In this document: one piece after another, positions 24,786 to 33,861 of the stretch
Numbering within the stretch: position 1 is the stretch's first letter
Layout of the letters: each line of letters starts with the position of its first letter
NCBI GenBank assembly: GCA_900548975.1
Contig: URMS01000003.1
Coordinates: 62,001-126,000, forward strand
Direction of reading: 5' to 3'
From: an uncultured Porphyromonadaceae bacterium
Lineage (GTDB): Bacteria > Bacteroidota > Bacteroidia > Bacteroidales > Muribaculaceae
DNA: 64,000 nt
The notes under the pieces: generated by a model
The model's input: only the letters and a program-made list of their open reading frames with translations
What the model was told of the DNA's origin: nothing
Database searches by the model: none
Translations under genes and position numbers: made by a program

Positions 24786-26981
24786 ATGCCGTCCGCCTCG
24801 TCTCCCCAGAAGAAAAACCGCAATGTGCCCGGCTCGCGAAACAGATATGTCGTGGGCCGATTCGGCATCATTTTCGCCATCACAGTGTTCATAGCGCTGT
24901 GCATATCGTTCATGCTCGTGCGCACCACCGTGGTCAACGCCAAGGCCTGGAACGCCATGGGCGCCTCCACCCTGCGCGACTCCAACATCATCGTGCCCAC
25001 CCGCGGCGAAATCCTCGCCGCCGACGGCAGCATACTGGCCACCAATCTCTACTACTTCAACGTGATGATCGATTTCCGGGCCACGCGCTTCGACATCGTA
25101 GGCTATCATGACACCATACCTCAGCTCGCCGGAGCACTCGCACGTCTGATACCGGGCAAACGCGACAGCACCGAGTGGGACACCCGTCTTCGCGCGGCTA
25201 TCGACAGCACCAAGTCGAAGCGCACCCGCAACTTCGTCATAGTCAAGGGCGTGCCCGAGGAGATGGTGAAAAAAATCAAAAAACTGCCTTTCTTCCGCAG
25301 CAGCCCCAACTGCAACAAGACCGGTCTCAAGGTCGACAAGGTGATGAAACGCTCCTATCCTTTCGGCAAAATGGCGCGTATGAGCATCGGCCGTGTGGGC
25401 CAGACCGAGGAAAGCCCCGAGGTGCATGGCCGCTCGGGCCTCGAGCGCGCTCTCGACAGCCTGCTCTACGGCATTCCCGGCCTCGAGCGCAAGAAGCTCT
25501 TTACCCGCGGAGCCCGCTACGACGTCGAAGTGCCGGCTATCGACGGCTACGACGTCACCACCACCATCGACATCACCATGCAGGATATACTCGAGAGCGA
25601 GCTCGGCGAAATGCTGATGCTCGCCAAGGCCGACTGGGGCACCGCCATGATAATGGAAGTGGCCACCGGCGACATCAAGGCGATGTCGAACCTCGAGCGC
25701 GACACCAACTCGGTGACACCCCGCTACATCGAAGCCCTCAACCGCGCCGTCGAGGCCTATGAGCCGGGCTCGGTAATGAAGGTCATGACCATGGCCGTGG
25801 CTCTGGAGAAGGGTTTCGCCAAGCCAGTGAGCCGCGAGTACTCCATAGGCCGCTCCTTCGCATACCTGGGCCGCAAGCCCATATCCGACACACACTCGCC
25901 GGGCTCGCTGCCCATAAGCCGTTTCATCGAGTATTCGTCGAACATAGGCATGGTGAAGCTTACCATGCCACACTACGAAGGCGATCCCAACCGCTTCCGC
26001 GCCGACCTCGCCGAGATGGGATTCTTCGACAAACTCAGCACCGGCATCGCCCGCGAGCGCACACCCTACTTCCCCAAGCTGCAGAACAATGTGGGCGGAC
26101 GCCTGTCACTGTCGCGCATGGTGTTCGGCTACAGCACCATGATACCGCCGCTCTACACATGCGCCTTCTATAACGCCGTTGCCAACGACGGCTGCTTCGT
26201 GCGCCCACGACTGGTCAAGAGCCTGCGTTCGCCCGACGGCCGCGACTCTGCTGTCGACGTATCGTATGTGCGCGAGCGCATCCTGTCGAGCGAAAACGCC
26301 GCCACGCTCCGCAAGATGATGCGCGGCGTGGTGTGGGAACAGGGCGGCACGGCAAAGGCTCTCAAGAGCGATATCGTGGAAATCGCCGGAAAGACCGGCA
26401 CCTGCAAAATCGCCAAAGAAGACAAGCGTCCGCGAGTCGACAAGGACGGCAAACCCATCCAGCTCACCCCCTTCAAGGGCGGCTATCTCGAAGGCCACTA
26501 CCGCGTGACATTCTGCGGTTTCTTCCCCTACGACAAACCCAAATATACCTGTATAGTTGTTATAAATGACCCCAAGGTGCCCTACCGCGGCCCGGCCCTC
26601 TCGTCGGGTACCGTGCTCAAGAACGTGGCCCTCAAGATGTATGCCCGCGGCATGCTCGAAGAAGACCCCGGTTTCGAGGGCGGCCAAAAAAGCGCCGCCG
26701 GCCCGACGGTCTACTCGTCGTTCAACAGCCGCCGCAACGCCACCCTGCACGCCGACCTCCACCTGGGCGACTCGCGTGCCATACGGCGCCCCGGCGACCG
26801 CGTGGAAGGCTGTGTGCCCGATGTGTGCGGCGTGAGTCTGCGCGAGGCCCTTACCCGGCTCGAAAGCGCCGGCTACAGCGTTAAGTTCCAGGGCATAGGC
26901 TATGTGGCTCATCAGGAGCCGCCGGCCGGCACACCCGCCGGACCGGGGTCGAAAGTAGAACTCAAGCTGCAGTACGACTGA
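24786..26981 (+). CDS. ftsI: Penicillin-binding protein 3 / FtsI with PASTA domain
   Basis: Septal peptidoglycan transpeptidase of 731 aa. It has a cytoplasmic tail, one TM helix (about residues 22-45), the PBP dimerisation domain and the transpeptidase domain. Catalytic motifs are S329-V-M-K332, S384-S-N386 and K536-T-G538. A C-terminal PASTA domain (residues about 672-731: DVCGVSLREALTRLESAGYS) follows, as is usual in Bacteroidetes. The frame opens at 24681, overlapping ftsL by 74 bp, but MPSASSPQKKN at 24786 is the more likely start. Partner of FtsW. Confidence 0.94.
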   Translation: MPSASSPQKKNRNVPGSRNRYVVGRFGIIFAITVFIALCISFMLVRTTVVNAKAWNAMGASTLRDSNIIVPTRGEILAADGSILATNLYYFNVMIDFRATRFDIVGYHDTIPQLAGALARLIPGKRDSTEWDTRLRAAIDSTKSKRTRNFVIVKGVPEEMVKKIKKLPFFRSSPNCNKTGLKVDKVMKRSYPFGKMARMSIGRVGQTEESPEVHGRSGLERALDSLLYGIPGLERKKLFTRGARYDVEVPAIDGYDVTTTIDITMQDILESELGEMLMLAKADWGTAMIMEVATGDIKAMSNLERDTNSVTPRYIEALNRAVEAYEPGSVMKVMTMAVALEKGFAKPVSREYSIGRSFAYLGRKPISDTHSPGSLPISRFIEYSSNIGMVKLTMPHYEGDPNRFRADLAEMGFFDKLSTGIARERTPYFPKLQNNVGGRLSLSRMVFGYSTMIPPLYTCAFYNAVANDGCFVRPRLVKSLRSPDGRDSAVDVSYVRERILSSENAATLRKMMRGVVWEQGGTAKALKSDIVEIAGKTGTCKIAKEDKRPRVDKDGKPIQLTPFKGGYLEGHYRVTFCGFFPYDKPKYTCIVVINDPKVPYRGPALSSGTVLKNVALKMYARGMLEEDPGFEGGQKSAAGPTVYSSFNSRRNATLHADLHLGDSRAIRRPGDRVEGCVPDVCGVSLREALTRLESAGYSVKFQGIGYVAHQEPPAGTPAGPGSKVELKLQYD

Positions 26982-26997
26982 CAGATATGAATATAGA

Positions 26998-28509
26998 ATG
27001 ACAATGAAAGAAATACTCGAAAATACGCGACCTGTAGCAACGGCTGTCGACACCATACTCGACGCCGCCGATGTGCTCGAGCGCCGTGGCGCCACCGATG
27101 TTACCGACGCCACTGTCCTCACCGCCGACTCGCGCGCCGTGGTACCGGGCGGCATCTTCGTGGCCGTGCGCGGCGTGGCCGTCGACGGTCACCGCTTCAT
27201 AGCCAAAGCCATAGAGGCAGGCGCCGCAGTGGTGGTGCTCGAGGAGTTCCCCGCCGACATGCCGGGCGGCGTGCTTTTCGCACGAGTGTCCGACACCCGC
27301 GCGGCCCTCGGACGCATGGCATCGCGATACTACGGCGAGCCATCCGACGAGCTCCGTCTGGTAGGCGTCACCGGGACCAACGGCAAGACCACCATCGCCA
27401 CCCTGCTCTACGACATGGCACGCCTGCGCGGCGAAAAAGCCGGTCTCATATCCACCGTGGCCATAAAAATCGACGGCGAGGAATACCCCGCCGACCACAC
27501 CACCCCCGACCCCATACTGCTCAACGCCTGCCTGCGCCGCATGGCCGACGCCGGCTGCACCTTCGCCGCAATGGAGGTGAGCAGCCATGCCGCCGACCAG
27601 CACCGTATCGCCGGTCTCAATTTCGCCGGCGGTATCTTCACCAACCTCACGCGCGACCATCTCGACTACCACAAGACTTTCGATGCATATCTGAAGGCAA
27701 AGAAATCGTTCTTCGACATGCTGCCCTCCGACGCTTTCGCCCTCAGCAACGCCGATGACCGCAACGGCGCCGTGATGCTTCAGAACACCGCCGCACGGCC
27801 GCGGGCATTCTACTCGGTGCGCGACGCCGCCGACTTCCACGTCCGTGTGATCGAAGACCGCATCGACGGCATGCTCCTCGATTTCGACGGCCGCGAGGTC
27901 GAGACATTCTTCACCGGCAGCTTCAACGCCTCCAATCTGGCCGCAGTCTACGGTGCCGCCGTACTCCTTGGTGTGCCCCGCGACGAAGCCGGCGTGCTCA
28001 TGAGCCGTCTGCACCCTGTGGCCGGCCGCTTCCAGCCCTTCCGCTCCGAAAACGGCATAACCGCCATCGTGGACTACGCCCACACCCCCGACGCCCTCAT
28101 CAACGTGCTCGACACCATCCGCGACGTGCTGCCCGAGGGAGCGTCGGTGATCACCGTGTGCGGCTGCGGCGGCGACCGCGACCACGGCAAGCGCCCTCAG
28201 ATGGCCAAGGCGGCCGCCGAACGCTCCGACATACTGGTGATAACATCGGACAACCCGCGCTCCGAAGATCCGCAGGCCATTATCGACGACATGCTCGCAG
28301 GACTCGACGAATACGAGAAAGGCAAGACCCACTGCTACATCGACCGCCGCGAGGCCATAAAGGCCGCCGTCGGCATGGCCGAACCCGGCGACATCATCCT
28401 CGTGGCCGGCAAAGGACACGAAACCACTCAGGTGCTCGCTTCGGGCACAATCCACTTCGACGACCGCGAAGAAGTGGCCTCCGCTCTCCAAAACATTCAA
28501 AAACCTTAA
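26998..28509 (+). CDS. murE: UDP-MurNAc-tripeptide synthetase (meso-DAP adding)
   Basis: Mur ligase of 503 aa adding the third residue of the stem peptide. The ATP loop is GTNGKTT (126-132). The motif D418-N-P-R421 indicates meso-diaminopimelate specificity (L-Lys enzymes carry a different motif), so the cell wall is DAP-type. An alternative ATG lies at 27004 (second Met). It sits 16 bp after ftsI. Confidence 0.96.
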   Translation: MTMKEILENTRPVATAVDTILDAADVLERRGATDVTDATVLTADSRAVVPGGIFVAVRGVAVDGHRFIAKAIEAGAAVVVLEEFPADMPGGVLFARVSDTRAALGRMASRYYGEPSDELRLVGVTGTNGKTTIATLLYDMARLRGEKAGLISTVAIKIDGEEYPADHTTPDPILLNACLRRMADAGCTFAAMEVSSHAADQHRIAGLNFAGGIFTNLTRDHLDYHKTFDAYLKAKKSFFDMLPSDAFALSNADDRNGAVMLQNTAARPRAFYSVRDAADFHVRVIEDRIDGMLLDFDGREVETFFTGSFNASNLAAVYGAAVLLGVPRDEAGVLMSRLHPVAGRFQPFRSENGITAIVDYAHTPDALINVLDTIRDVLPEGASVITVCGCGGDRDHGKRPQMAKAAAERSDILVITSDNPRSEDPQAIIDDMLAGLDEYEKGKTHCYIDRREAIKAAVGMAEPGDIILVAGKGHETTQVLASGTIHFDDREEVASALQNIQKP

Positions 28510-28521
28510 TATCCGACTGTT

Positions 28522-29772
28522 TTGCTTTACTATATATTTTCCCTTCTACAGGATTCAGGCTTCCCCGGCGCACGCCTGATGAACTATATCACCTTCCGCT
28601 CGGGTGCGGCTTTCGTACTGGCGCTGCTGCTGGCCATATTCGTAGGCAAGAATATAATCCACCGCCTGCAGCGCATGCAGATAGGCGAGATAGTGCGCGA
28701 CCTCGACCTCGAAGGCCAGATGAAGAAGACGGGTACCCCTACTATGGGCGGTGTGATCATCATACTGTCGATAGTGCTGCCCTGCCTGCTTGTGGGCAAC
28801 CTCACCAACCTCTACATGCTGCTCATGCTGCTTGCCTCGGTATGGCTTGGCTCCATCGGATTTATCGACGACTACATGAAGCTGCGCAAGCACAACAAGG
28901 ACGGCATCAAAGGCAAATACAAGATCGTAGGCCAGATAGGCATAGCCGTGATAGTGGCCGCGGTGATGTACGGCAGCCCCGACATGGTGCTCGTGGAGAA
29001 CAGCGAGATAATAAGCAGCGACACACACCGGGTAGAGGAAGTGGTCTACGGCAACGAAGTGACGAAATCGCCACAGACAACCATACCGTTTGTGAAGAAC
29101 AACAACTTCAACTACTCGTGGCTCACCGCCTGGATGGGCGCGCACGCCGAAACCGGCGGCTGGATAGTGTTCTTCCTGCTGACGGTGTTCATGGTCACCG
29201 CCACCAGCAACGGCGCCAATCTCAACGACGGCCTCGACGGCATGACGGCCGGTCTGTCGGCCATAGCGGGCGTCGCCCTGGCCGTCATGGCCTATCTCGG
29301 CGGCAACCTCATCTACTCCTCATACCTTAATATAATGTATGTGCCCGGCAGCGAGGAACTGGTGGTCTACATGGCGGCCTTCGTGGGCGCCCTCATAGGC
29401 TTCCTGTGGTACAACGCCTCGCCGGCGCAGGTATTCATGGGCGATACCGGCAGTCTCACCCTCGGCGGCGTCATAGCCGTCTTCGCCATCCTCATCCACA
29501 AGGAGTTGCTGCTGCCGGTGCTCTGCGCTCTTTTCTATATCGAAGATCTCTCGGTGATAATACAGGTGGCATACTTCAAGCGCACGGGCGGCCGCCGCGT
29601 ATTCAAAATGACGCCCCTGCACCATCATTTCCAGAAAGAAGGCAACGCGGGTATCGACGCCCTCATACAGCGCCCCCTCCATGCCATCCCCGAGTCCAAG
29701 ATAGTGACCCGCTTCTGGATCATAGGCATCATTCTTGCCGCCATAACATTCGTAACGTTAAAAATCAGATAA
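28522..29772 (+). CDS. mraY: Phospho-N-acetylmuramoyl-pentapeptide-transferase, TTG start
   Basis: Ten-helix integral membrane enzyme of 416 aa that makes lipid I from UDP-MurNAc-pentapeptide and undecaprenyl phosphate. Conserved stretches are KKTGTPTMGG, GFIDDYMKLR (metal-binding DD) and TSNGANLNDGLDGMTAG. The family start LYYIFSLLQDSGFPG is reached only from TTG at 28522; the first in-frame ATG (28579) would delete the first helix. A charged insertion (EIISSDTHRVEEVVYGNEVTK) between helices is common in Bacteroidetes. It shares its last base with murD (TAATG). Confidence 0.95.
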   Translation: MLYYIFSLLQDSGFPGARLMNYITFRSGAAFVLALLLAIFVGKNIIHRLQRMQIGEIVRDLDLEGQMKKTGTPTMGGVIIILSIVLPCLLVGNLTNLYMLLMLLASVWLGSIGFIDDYMKLRKHNKDGIKGKYKIVGQIGIAVIVAAVMYGSPDMVLVENSEIISSDTHRVEEVVYGNEVTKSPQTTIPFVKNNNFNYSWLTAWMGAHAETGGWIVFFLLTVFMVTATSNGANLNDGLDGMTAGLSAIAGVALAVMAYLGGNLIYSSYLNIMYVPGSEELVVYMAAFVGALIGFLWYNASPAQVFMGDTGSLTLGGVIAVFAILIHKELLLPVLCALFYIEDLSVIIQVAYFKRTGGRRVFKMTPLHHHFQKEGNAGIDALIQRPLHAIPESKIVTRFWIIGIILAAITFVTLKIR

Positions 29773-31127
29773 TGGACACAATCAAGCGACGTCTCGTAGT
29801 GCTCGGTGCCGGCGAAAGCGGCACCGGAGCCGCCATACTGGCAAAGGACAAAGGTTTCGACGTGTTTCTGAGCGACTCGGGCACTATCTCGCCCAAGTAC
29901 CGTGCCGTACTCGAGGCCGAAGGCATAGCCTTCGAGGAGGGCACACACTCTCTCGACCGTATTCTCTCTGCCCACGAAATAGTGAAAAGCCCCGGCATAC
30001 CCCTCGATGCTCCGGTAATCAAAGCAGCCAAAGCCAAGAACATACACATAATCAGCGAAATAGAGTTCGCCGGCCGCTATACCGACGCCAAGATGGTATG
30101 CATCACCGGCAGCAACGGCAAAACCACCACCACCATGCTCATACACCACATCCTCACCGGCGCCGGTATCGACGCAGGCCTCGCAGGCAATGTGGGTCAC
30201 AGCCTGGCCTACCAGGTGGCGCGCGCCCCTCACAAGGTATATGTGGTGGAACTGAGCTCCTTTCAGCTCGACAACATGTACGAATTCAAGGCCAACATCG
30301 CCGTGCTGCTCAATATCACCCCCGACCACCTCGACCGCTATGAGCATGTGATGCAGAACTATATCAACGCCAAGTTCCGCATCCTCCAGAACATGACTCC
30401 GCAGGACGTTTTCATATTCTGGAAAGACGATCCCGTGATCAGCGAACAGCTCAAGCGCATCACCACCGAGGCTTCGATGCTGCCGTTCTCGGAGCATCGC
30501 GAGGAAGGTTCGGCGGCATATATCGACGCTGAGAACGAGCTGATATTCAACACTCCCGGCACATCGATGAGCATGCCGCGCGCCGACCTGGCCCTCAGCG
30601 GACTTCACAACGTGTTCAACTCCATGGCCGCCGGCCTGTCGGCATGTGTGCTCGATATACGCAAAGACGATATCCGCCGCGCCCTCGAGGACTTCTCCGG
30701 CGTCGAACACCGCCTCGAGCCGGTCGCCGACATCGACGGCGTACACTGGATCAACGACTCGAAGGCCACCAACGTCAACTCGTGCTGGTATGCCCTCGAA
30801 GCCATGACCGGTCCGACCGTCCTCATCCTCGGCGGCAAGGACAAGGGCAACGACTACTCCGAGATACTGCCTTTGGTAAAGGAAAAAGTGACCGCCATAG
30901 TGGCCATGGGGGTCGACAACGCCAAGATAGTCGACTTCTTCGCGCCCCACGTGGAGCGTATAGCCGACACCCACACACTGGCCGACGCCATCGAGGCATG
31001 CCGCTCCTTCGCCCGCGAAGGCGATACGGTGCTTCTGTCGCCCTGCTGCGCAAGCTTCGACCTCTTCAAGAGCTACGAAGACCGCGGCCGCCAGTTCAAG
31101 GACGCAGTCCGAAAACTTCAGAATTAA
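29772..31127 (+). CDS. murD: UDP-MurNAc-L-alanine--D-glutamate ligase
   Basis: Mur ligase of 451 aa. The N-terminal Rossmann-like start RRLVVLGAGESGTGAAIL binds UDP-MurNAc-Ala, GSNGKTTTTM is the ATP loop, and INDSKATNVNSCWYAL and LILGGKDKGNDY are family hallmarks. It starts in the stop codon of mraY. It is followed, unlike other dcw junctions, by a 177-bp spacer filled by element E4. Confidence 0.96.
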   Translation: MDTIKRRLVVLGAGESGTGAAILAKDKGFDVFLSDSGTISPKYRAVLEAEGIAFEEGTHSLDRILSAHEIVKSPGIPLDAPVIKAAKAKNIHIISEIEFAGRYTDAKMVCITGSNGKTTTTMLIHHILTGAGIDAGLAGNVGHSLAYQVARAPHKVYVVELSSFQLDNMYEFKANIAVLLNITPDHLDRYEHVMQNYINAKFRILQNMTPQDVFIFWKDDPVISEQLKRITTEASMLPFSEHREEGSAAYIDAENELIFNTPGTSMSMPRADLALSGLHNVFNSMAAGLSACVLDIRKDDIRRALEDFSGVEHRLEPVADIDGVHWINDSKATNVNSCWYALEAMTGPTVLILGGKDKGNDYSEILPLVKEKVTAIVAMGVDNAKIVDFFAPHVERIADTHTLADAIEACRSFAREGDTVLLSPCCASFDLFKSYEDRGRQFKDAVRKLQN

Positions 31128-31304
31128 GAATTAACTCAACTTTCGCAAGCTCAAGTTGAAGTTTATAAAGTTAAGAAAGTTAAAAGAGTTAAGAGAATAG
31201 CGCCTATAACTATTATCTTAACTTTTTATACCTTTTACTTTTTCAACTATATTTTTAACTATGAGCAAGTTGAAAACTTGCGAAACTTTAATAAATAATA
31301 AGCT
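31128..31304 (+). repeat. Intergenic hairpin element E4 inside the dcw cluster
   Basis: The spacer contains purine arm units (AGTTAAGAAAGTTAAAAG, GAGTTAAGAGAATAG) and the complementary pyrimidine arm (CTATTATCTTAACTTTTTA), bracketed by a second inverted pair around TTTCGCAAG (about 31140) and CTTGCGAAA (about 31275). It separates murD from ftsW. No ORF or TAnnTTTG box was recognised in it. Confidence 0.65.
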
Positions 31305-32633
31305 ATGCCTGCTGTAGCCGAAATCGACGAAAGTGCCGTTCAGACCGCCAAAGCCAAGGTGCGCACCGACCACCACCTCTGGGGCACGTACATAATCCTG
31401 GTGATTATCGCCATAATAGAGCTCTTCTCGGCATCCATACAGGAAGTCGACGACGGCGAGATTTTCCGACCCATCATGCGCCACGGCGCCTTCATCATCG
31501 GCGGCCTGGTGTGCATGCTGCTGATACAGAAGATACACTACCGCTATGTCTACGCCCTCATACCTCTCTATGTGCTTTTCAGTGTGGGACTTATGATAGC
31601 GGTGCGCTTCGTGGGCGTGGAGATGAACGGCGCCGTCCGTGCCATACGCATCGGCGGCATACCCGTACTGCCGGCCGAATTCATGAAACTGGCCGCCGCC
31701 CTGGGCATGGCCTGGATTCTGAGCCGCAATCAGATGAAAGGCGTGCGCGACATCACCATGAAGGGCTTCGTATGCTGCATGCTATTTCTCTATTTCTGTG
31801 CCGGGCTGCTGTTCTCGCAGGGCCTGTCGAACACCATCGTGGTCATAGCCATCGGCTTCTCGATGATGCTCGTGGGCGGCATGGGCTGGAAGAAATTCGG
31901 CATAGCGCTCGGCATAACGGCCGTACTCGGTGCCGGTGCCATCCTGTGGAAGACCCAGAGCCACTCCGATGACAAGCTCACACCCGAGCAGGAACTGGTC
32001 TACACCCTCAACAAGGAGAATCCCGAAGATGTGGGCGGCGACGGACGCGGCGCCACATGGAAAGCGCGCGTGAAGCGTCACTTCCGCGCCGACAAGCATC
32101 TCGACAAATTCTCTATCGACAACCAGCAGGAACAACTCAGCTACATAGCGCAGGCCCACGGCGGCCTCACCGGCGTAGGCATAGGCCGCTCGCGCGAGAA
32201 CGCGCGTCTGCCTCTGGCCTTCTCCGACTATATCTATGCCATCATCATCGAGGAGATGGGTCTCTTCGTCGGGCTGGGCATACTCATATGCTATCTGTGG
32301 ATACTGGGCCGAAGCGCCAAGCTCACCATGTGCTTCAAGCAGACCCTGCCGGGCGTGCTGGTGATGGGATGCGCCTTCACCATAGTGTTCCAGGCGCTCT
32401 TCCACATGGCCATCGTGTCGGGAGTTTTCCCGGTATCGGGGCAGCCGCTGCCGCTGATATCCAAGGGCGGCATATCGGTGCTTGCCACTTCGCTGGCTTT
32501 CGGCGTGATGCTGAGCTGCGCACGCCATGCCGCCCGCGCCACCGACACCGGAGCCGACCAGCGCATCGACGCCGAACTCCTGCCCGAAAGCGCCCGCAGC
32601 GACAATCCCGCCATGGTCGAGACGTCGAACTAA
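31305..32633 (+). CDS. ftsW: Septal peptidoglycan glycosyltransferase FtsW (SEDS)
   Basis: Polytopic SEDS protein of 442 aa polymerising lipid II at the septum with FtsI. About ten membrane helices are seen. FLFCAGLLFSQGLSNTIVV-like and PLAFSDYIYAIIIEEMG segments (family: DFIFAVIAEELG) and SGQPLPLISKGGIS near the end are typical. A long hydrophilic loop (TQSHSDDKLTPEQELVY to about YIAQAHGG) precedes the conserved region. It is flanked on both sides by hairpin elements E4 and E5, which is unusual in this compact cluster. Confidence 0.94.
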   Translation: MPAVAEIDESAVQTAKAKVRTDHHLWGTYIILVIIAIIELFSASIQEVDDGEIFRPIMRHGAFIIGGLVCMLLIQKIHYRYVYALIPLYVLFSVGLMIAVRFVGVEMNGAVRAIRIGGIPVLPAEFMKLAAALGMAWILSRNQMKGVRDITMKGFVCCMLFLYFCAGLLFSQGLSNTIVVIAIGFSMMLVGGMGWKKFGIALGITAVLGAGAILWKTQSHSDDKLTPEQELVYTLNKENPEDVGGDGRGATWKARVKRHFRADKHLDKFSIDNQQEQLSYIAQAHGGLTGVGIGRSRENARLPLAFSDYIYAIIIEEMGLFVGLGILICYLWILGRSAKLTMCFKQTLPGVLVMGCAFTIVFQALFHMAIVSGVFPVSGQPLPLISKGGISVLATSLAFGVMLSCARHAARATDTGADQRIDAELLPESARSDNPAMVETSN

Positions 32634-32742
32634 TGAACTGATGTTGAAAAAGTATTGAGTTGAAAGAGTTAAGATAACAGCTCGTGTGCAAAGACCGTTC
32701 TCTTAACTTCATAGACTCATTACTCAATTAACCCCAAATAAG
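32634..32742 (+). repeat. Intergenic hairpin element E5 inside the dcw cluster
   Basis: Purine arm with GAGTTGAAAGAGTTAAGATAA, then the pyrimidine arm GTTCTCTTAACTTCATAGAC and TTACTCAATTAACC. It fills the ftsW-murG gap completely. Same core as E1, E4, E7 and E9. Confidence 0.65.
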
Positions 32743-33861
32743 ATGAAAGAAGCGAAAAAGCCGCTCCGCATGCTCATAAGCGGCGGAGGTACAGGCGGAC
32801 ACATATTCCCGGCGCTGTCGATAGCGGCAGCTGTGAAACGCCGGCACCCCGACGCCGAAATACTCTTCGTAGGCGCCGACAACCGCATGGAGATGGAGCG
32901 CGTACCCGCCGCGGGCTACAATATCGTAGGGCTGCCGGTGAGCGGCTTCGACCGCAAACGGCTGTGGCGCAACTTCAAGGTGCTGTGGCAGCTGTGGAAA
33001 AGCATGCGCAAGGCGCGCCGGATAGTGCGCGAGTTCGGCCCCGACATCGCCGTCGGCGTGGGCGGCTACGCCAGCGGTCCCACCCTCAAGGCGGCCCAGA
33101 AAGCCGGCGTGCCCACACTCCTGCAGGAGCAGAATTCCTATCCGGGCGTCACCAACAAGATGCTTGCACCCAAGGCCGGGCGCATATGCGTAGCCTACGA
33201 AGGCACCGAGCGCTTCTTCCCCGCCGACCGCATAGTGCTCACCGGCAATCCCGTGCGTCCGGCCCTGGCGGCCTTCTCGGCTACTCAGGAAGACGCCAAG
33301 AAGGCCATGGGATTCGACCCGGCACGCCCGTTGGTGCTCGTGGTGGGCGGCAGTCTGGGCGCGCGCACTCTCAACAACATGATGATCGAAGCCGTCGAAA
33401 GCGACGCTACCGGCGAAGTACCCTTCCAGATAATGTGGCAGACCGGCAAAACCGACTGGGAGCGGTGCAAACGGGCCATGGACACGGCCCACCCCTCGTC
33501 GGTGAAGGCATCTCAGTTCATCAGCGATATGGCACAGGCCTACCGCGCCGCCGATCTTGTGGTGTCGCGTGCCGGTGCCGGTACCATCAGCGAGCTCGAG
33601 ATACTCGGCAAAGCCGCCATTCTGGTGCCCTCGCCCAATGTCGCCGAAGACCATCAGCGCCACAACGCCGAGGCACTGGCCAACCGCGGCGCCGCCGCCA
33701 TGGTGCTCGACGCCGACGCACCGGAACAGCTGTGGAAAAAGATATGCGACATCGCGACCGACCGTGCCGCCCTGGCCGGTCTGAGCGCCAACATATTGGA
33801 AATGGCCCTGCGCGACAGCGACGAGAAAATTGTGGACTGCATAGACGAACTGATAAAATGA
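32743..33861 (+). CDS. murG: UDP-GlcNAc:lipid I N-acetylglucosaminyltransferase
   Basis: Peripheral GT-B (GT28) enzyme of 372 aa converting lipid I to lipid II on the cytoplasmic face. The N-terminal glycine loop SGGGTGGHIFPALSIA binds the acceptor diphosphate, GVGGYASGP and LLQEQNSYPG are conserved, and the C-terminal donor site has VSRAGAGTISELEILGK and PSPNVAEDHQRHNAEAL. It overlaps murC by four bases. Confidence 0.96.
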   Translation: MKEAKKPLRMLISGGGTGGHIFPALSIAAAVKRRHPDAEILFVGADNRMEMERVPAAGYNIVGLPVSGFDRKRLWRNFKVLWQLWKSMRKARRIVREFGPDIAVGVGGYASGPTLKAAQKAGVPTLLQEQNSYPGVTNKMLAPKAGRICVAYEGTERFFPADRIVLTGNPVRPALAAFSATQEDAKKAMGFDPARPLVLVVGGSLGARTLNNMMIEAVESDATGEVPFQIMWQTGKTDWERCKRAMDTAHPSSVKASQFISDMAQAYRAADLVVSRAGAGTISELEILGKAAILVPSPNVAEDHQRHNAEALANRGAAAMVLDADAPEQLWKKICDIATDRAALAGLSANILEMALRDSDEKIVDCIDELIK

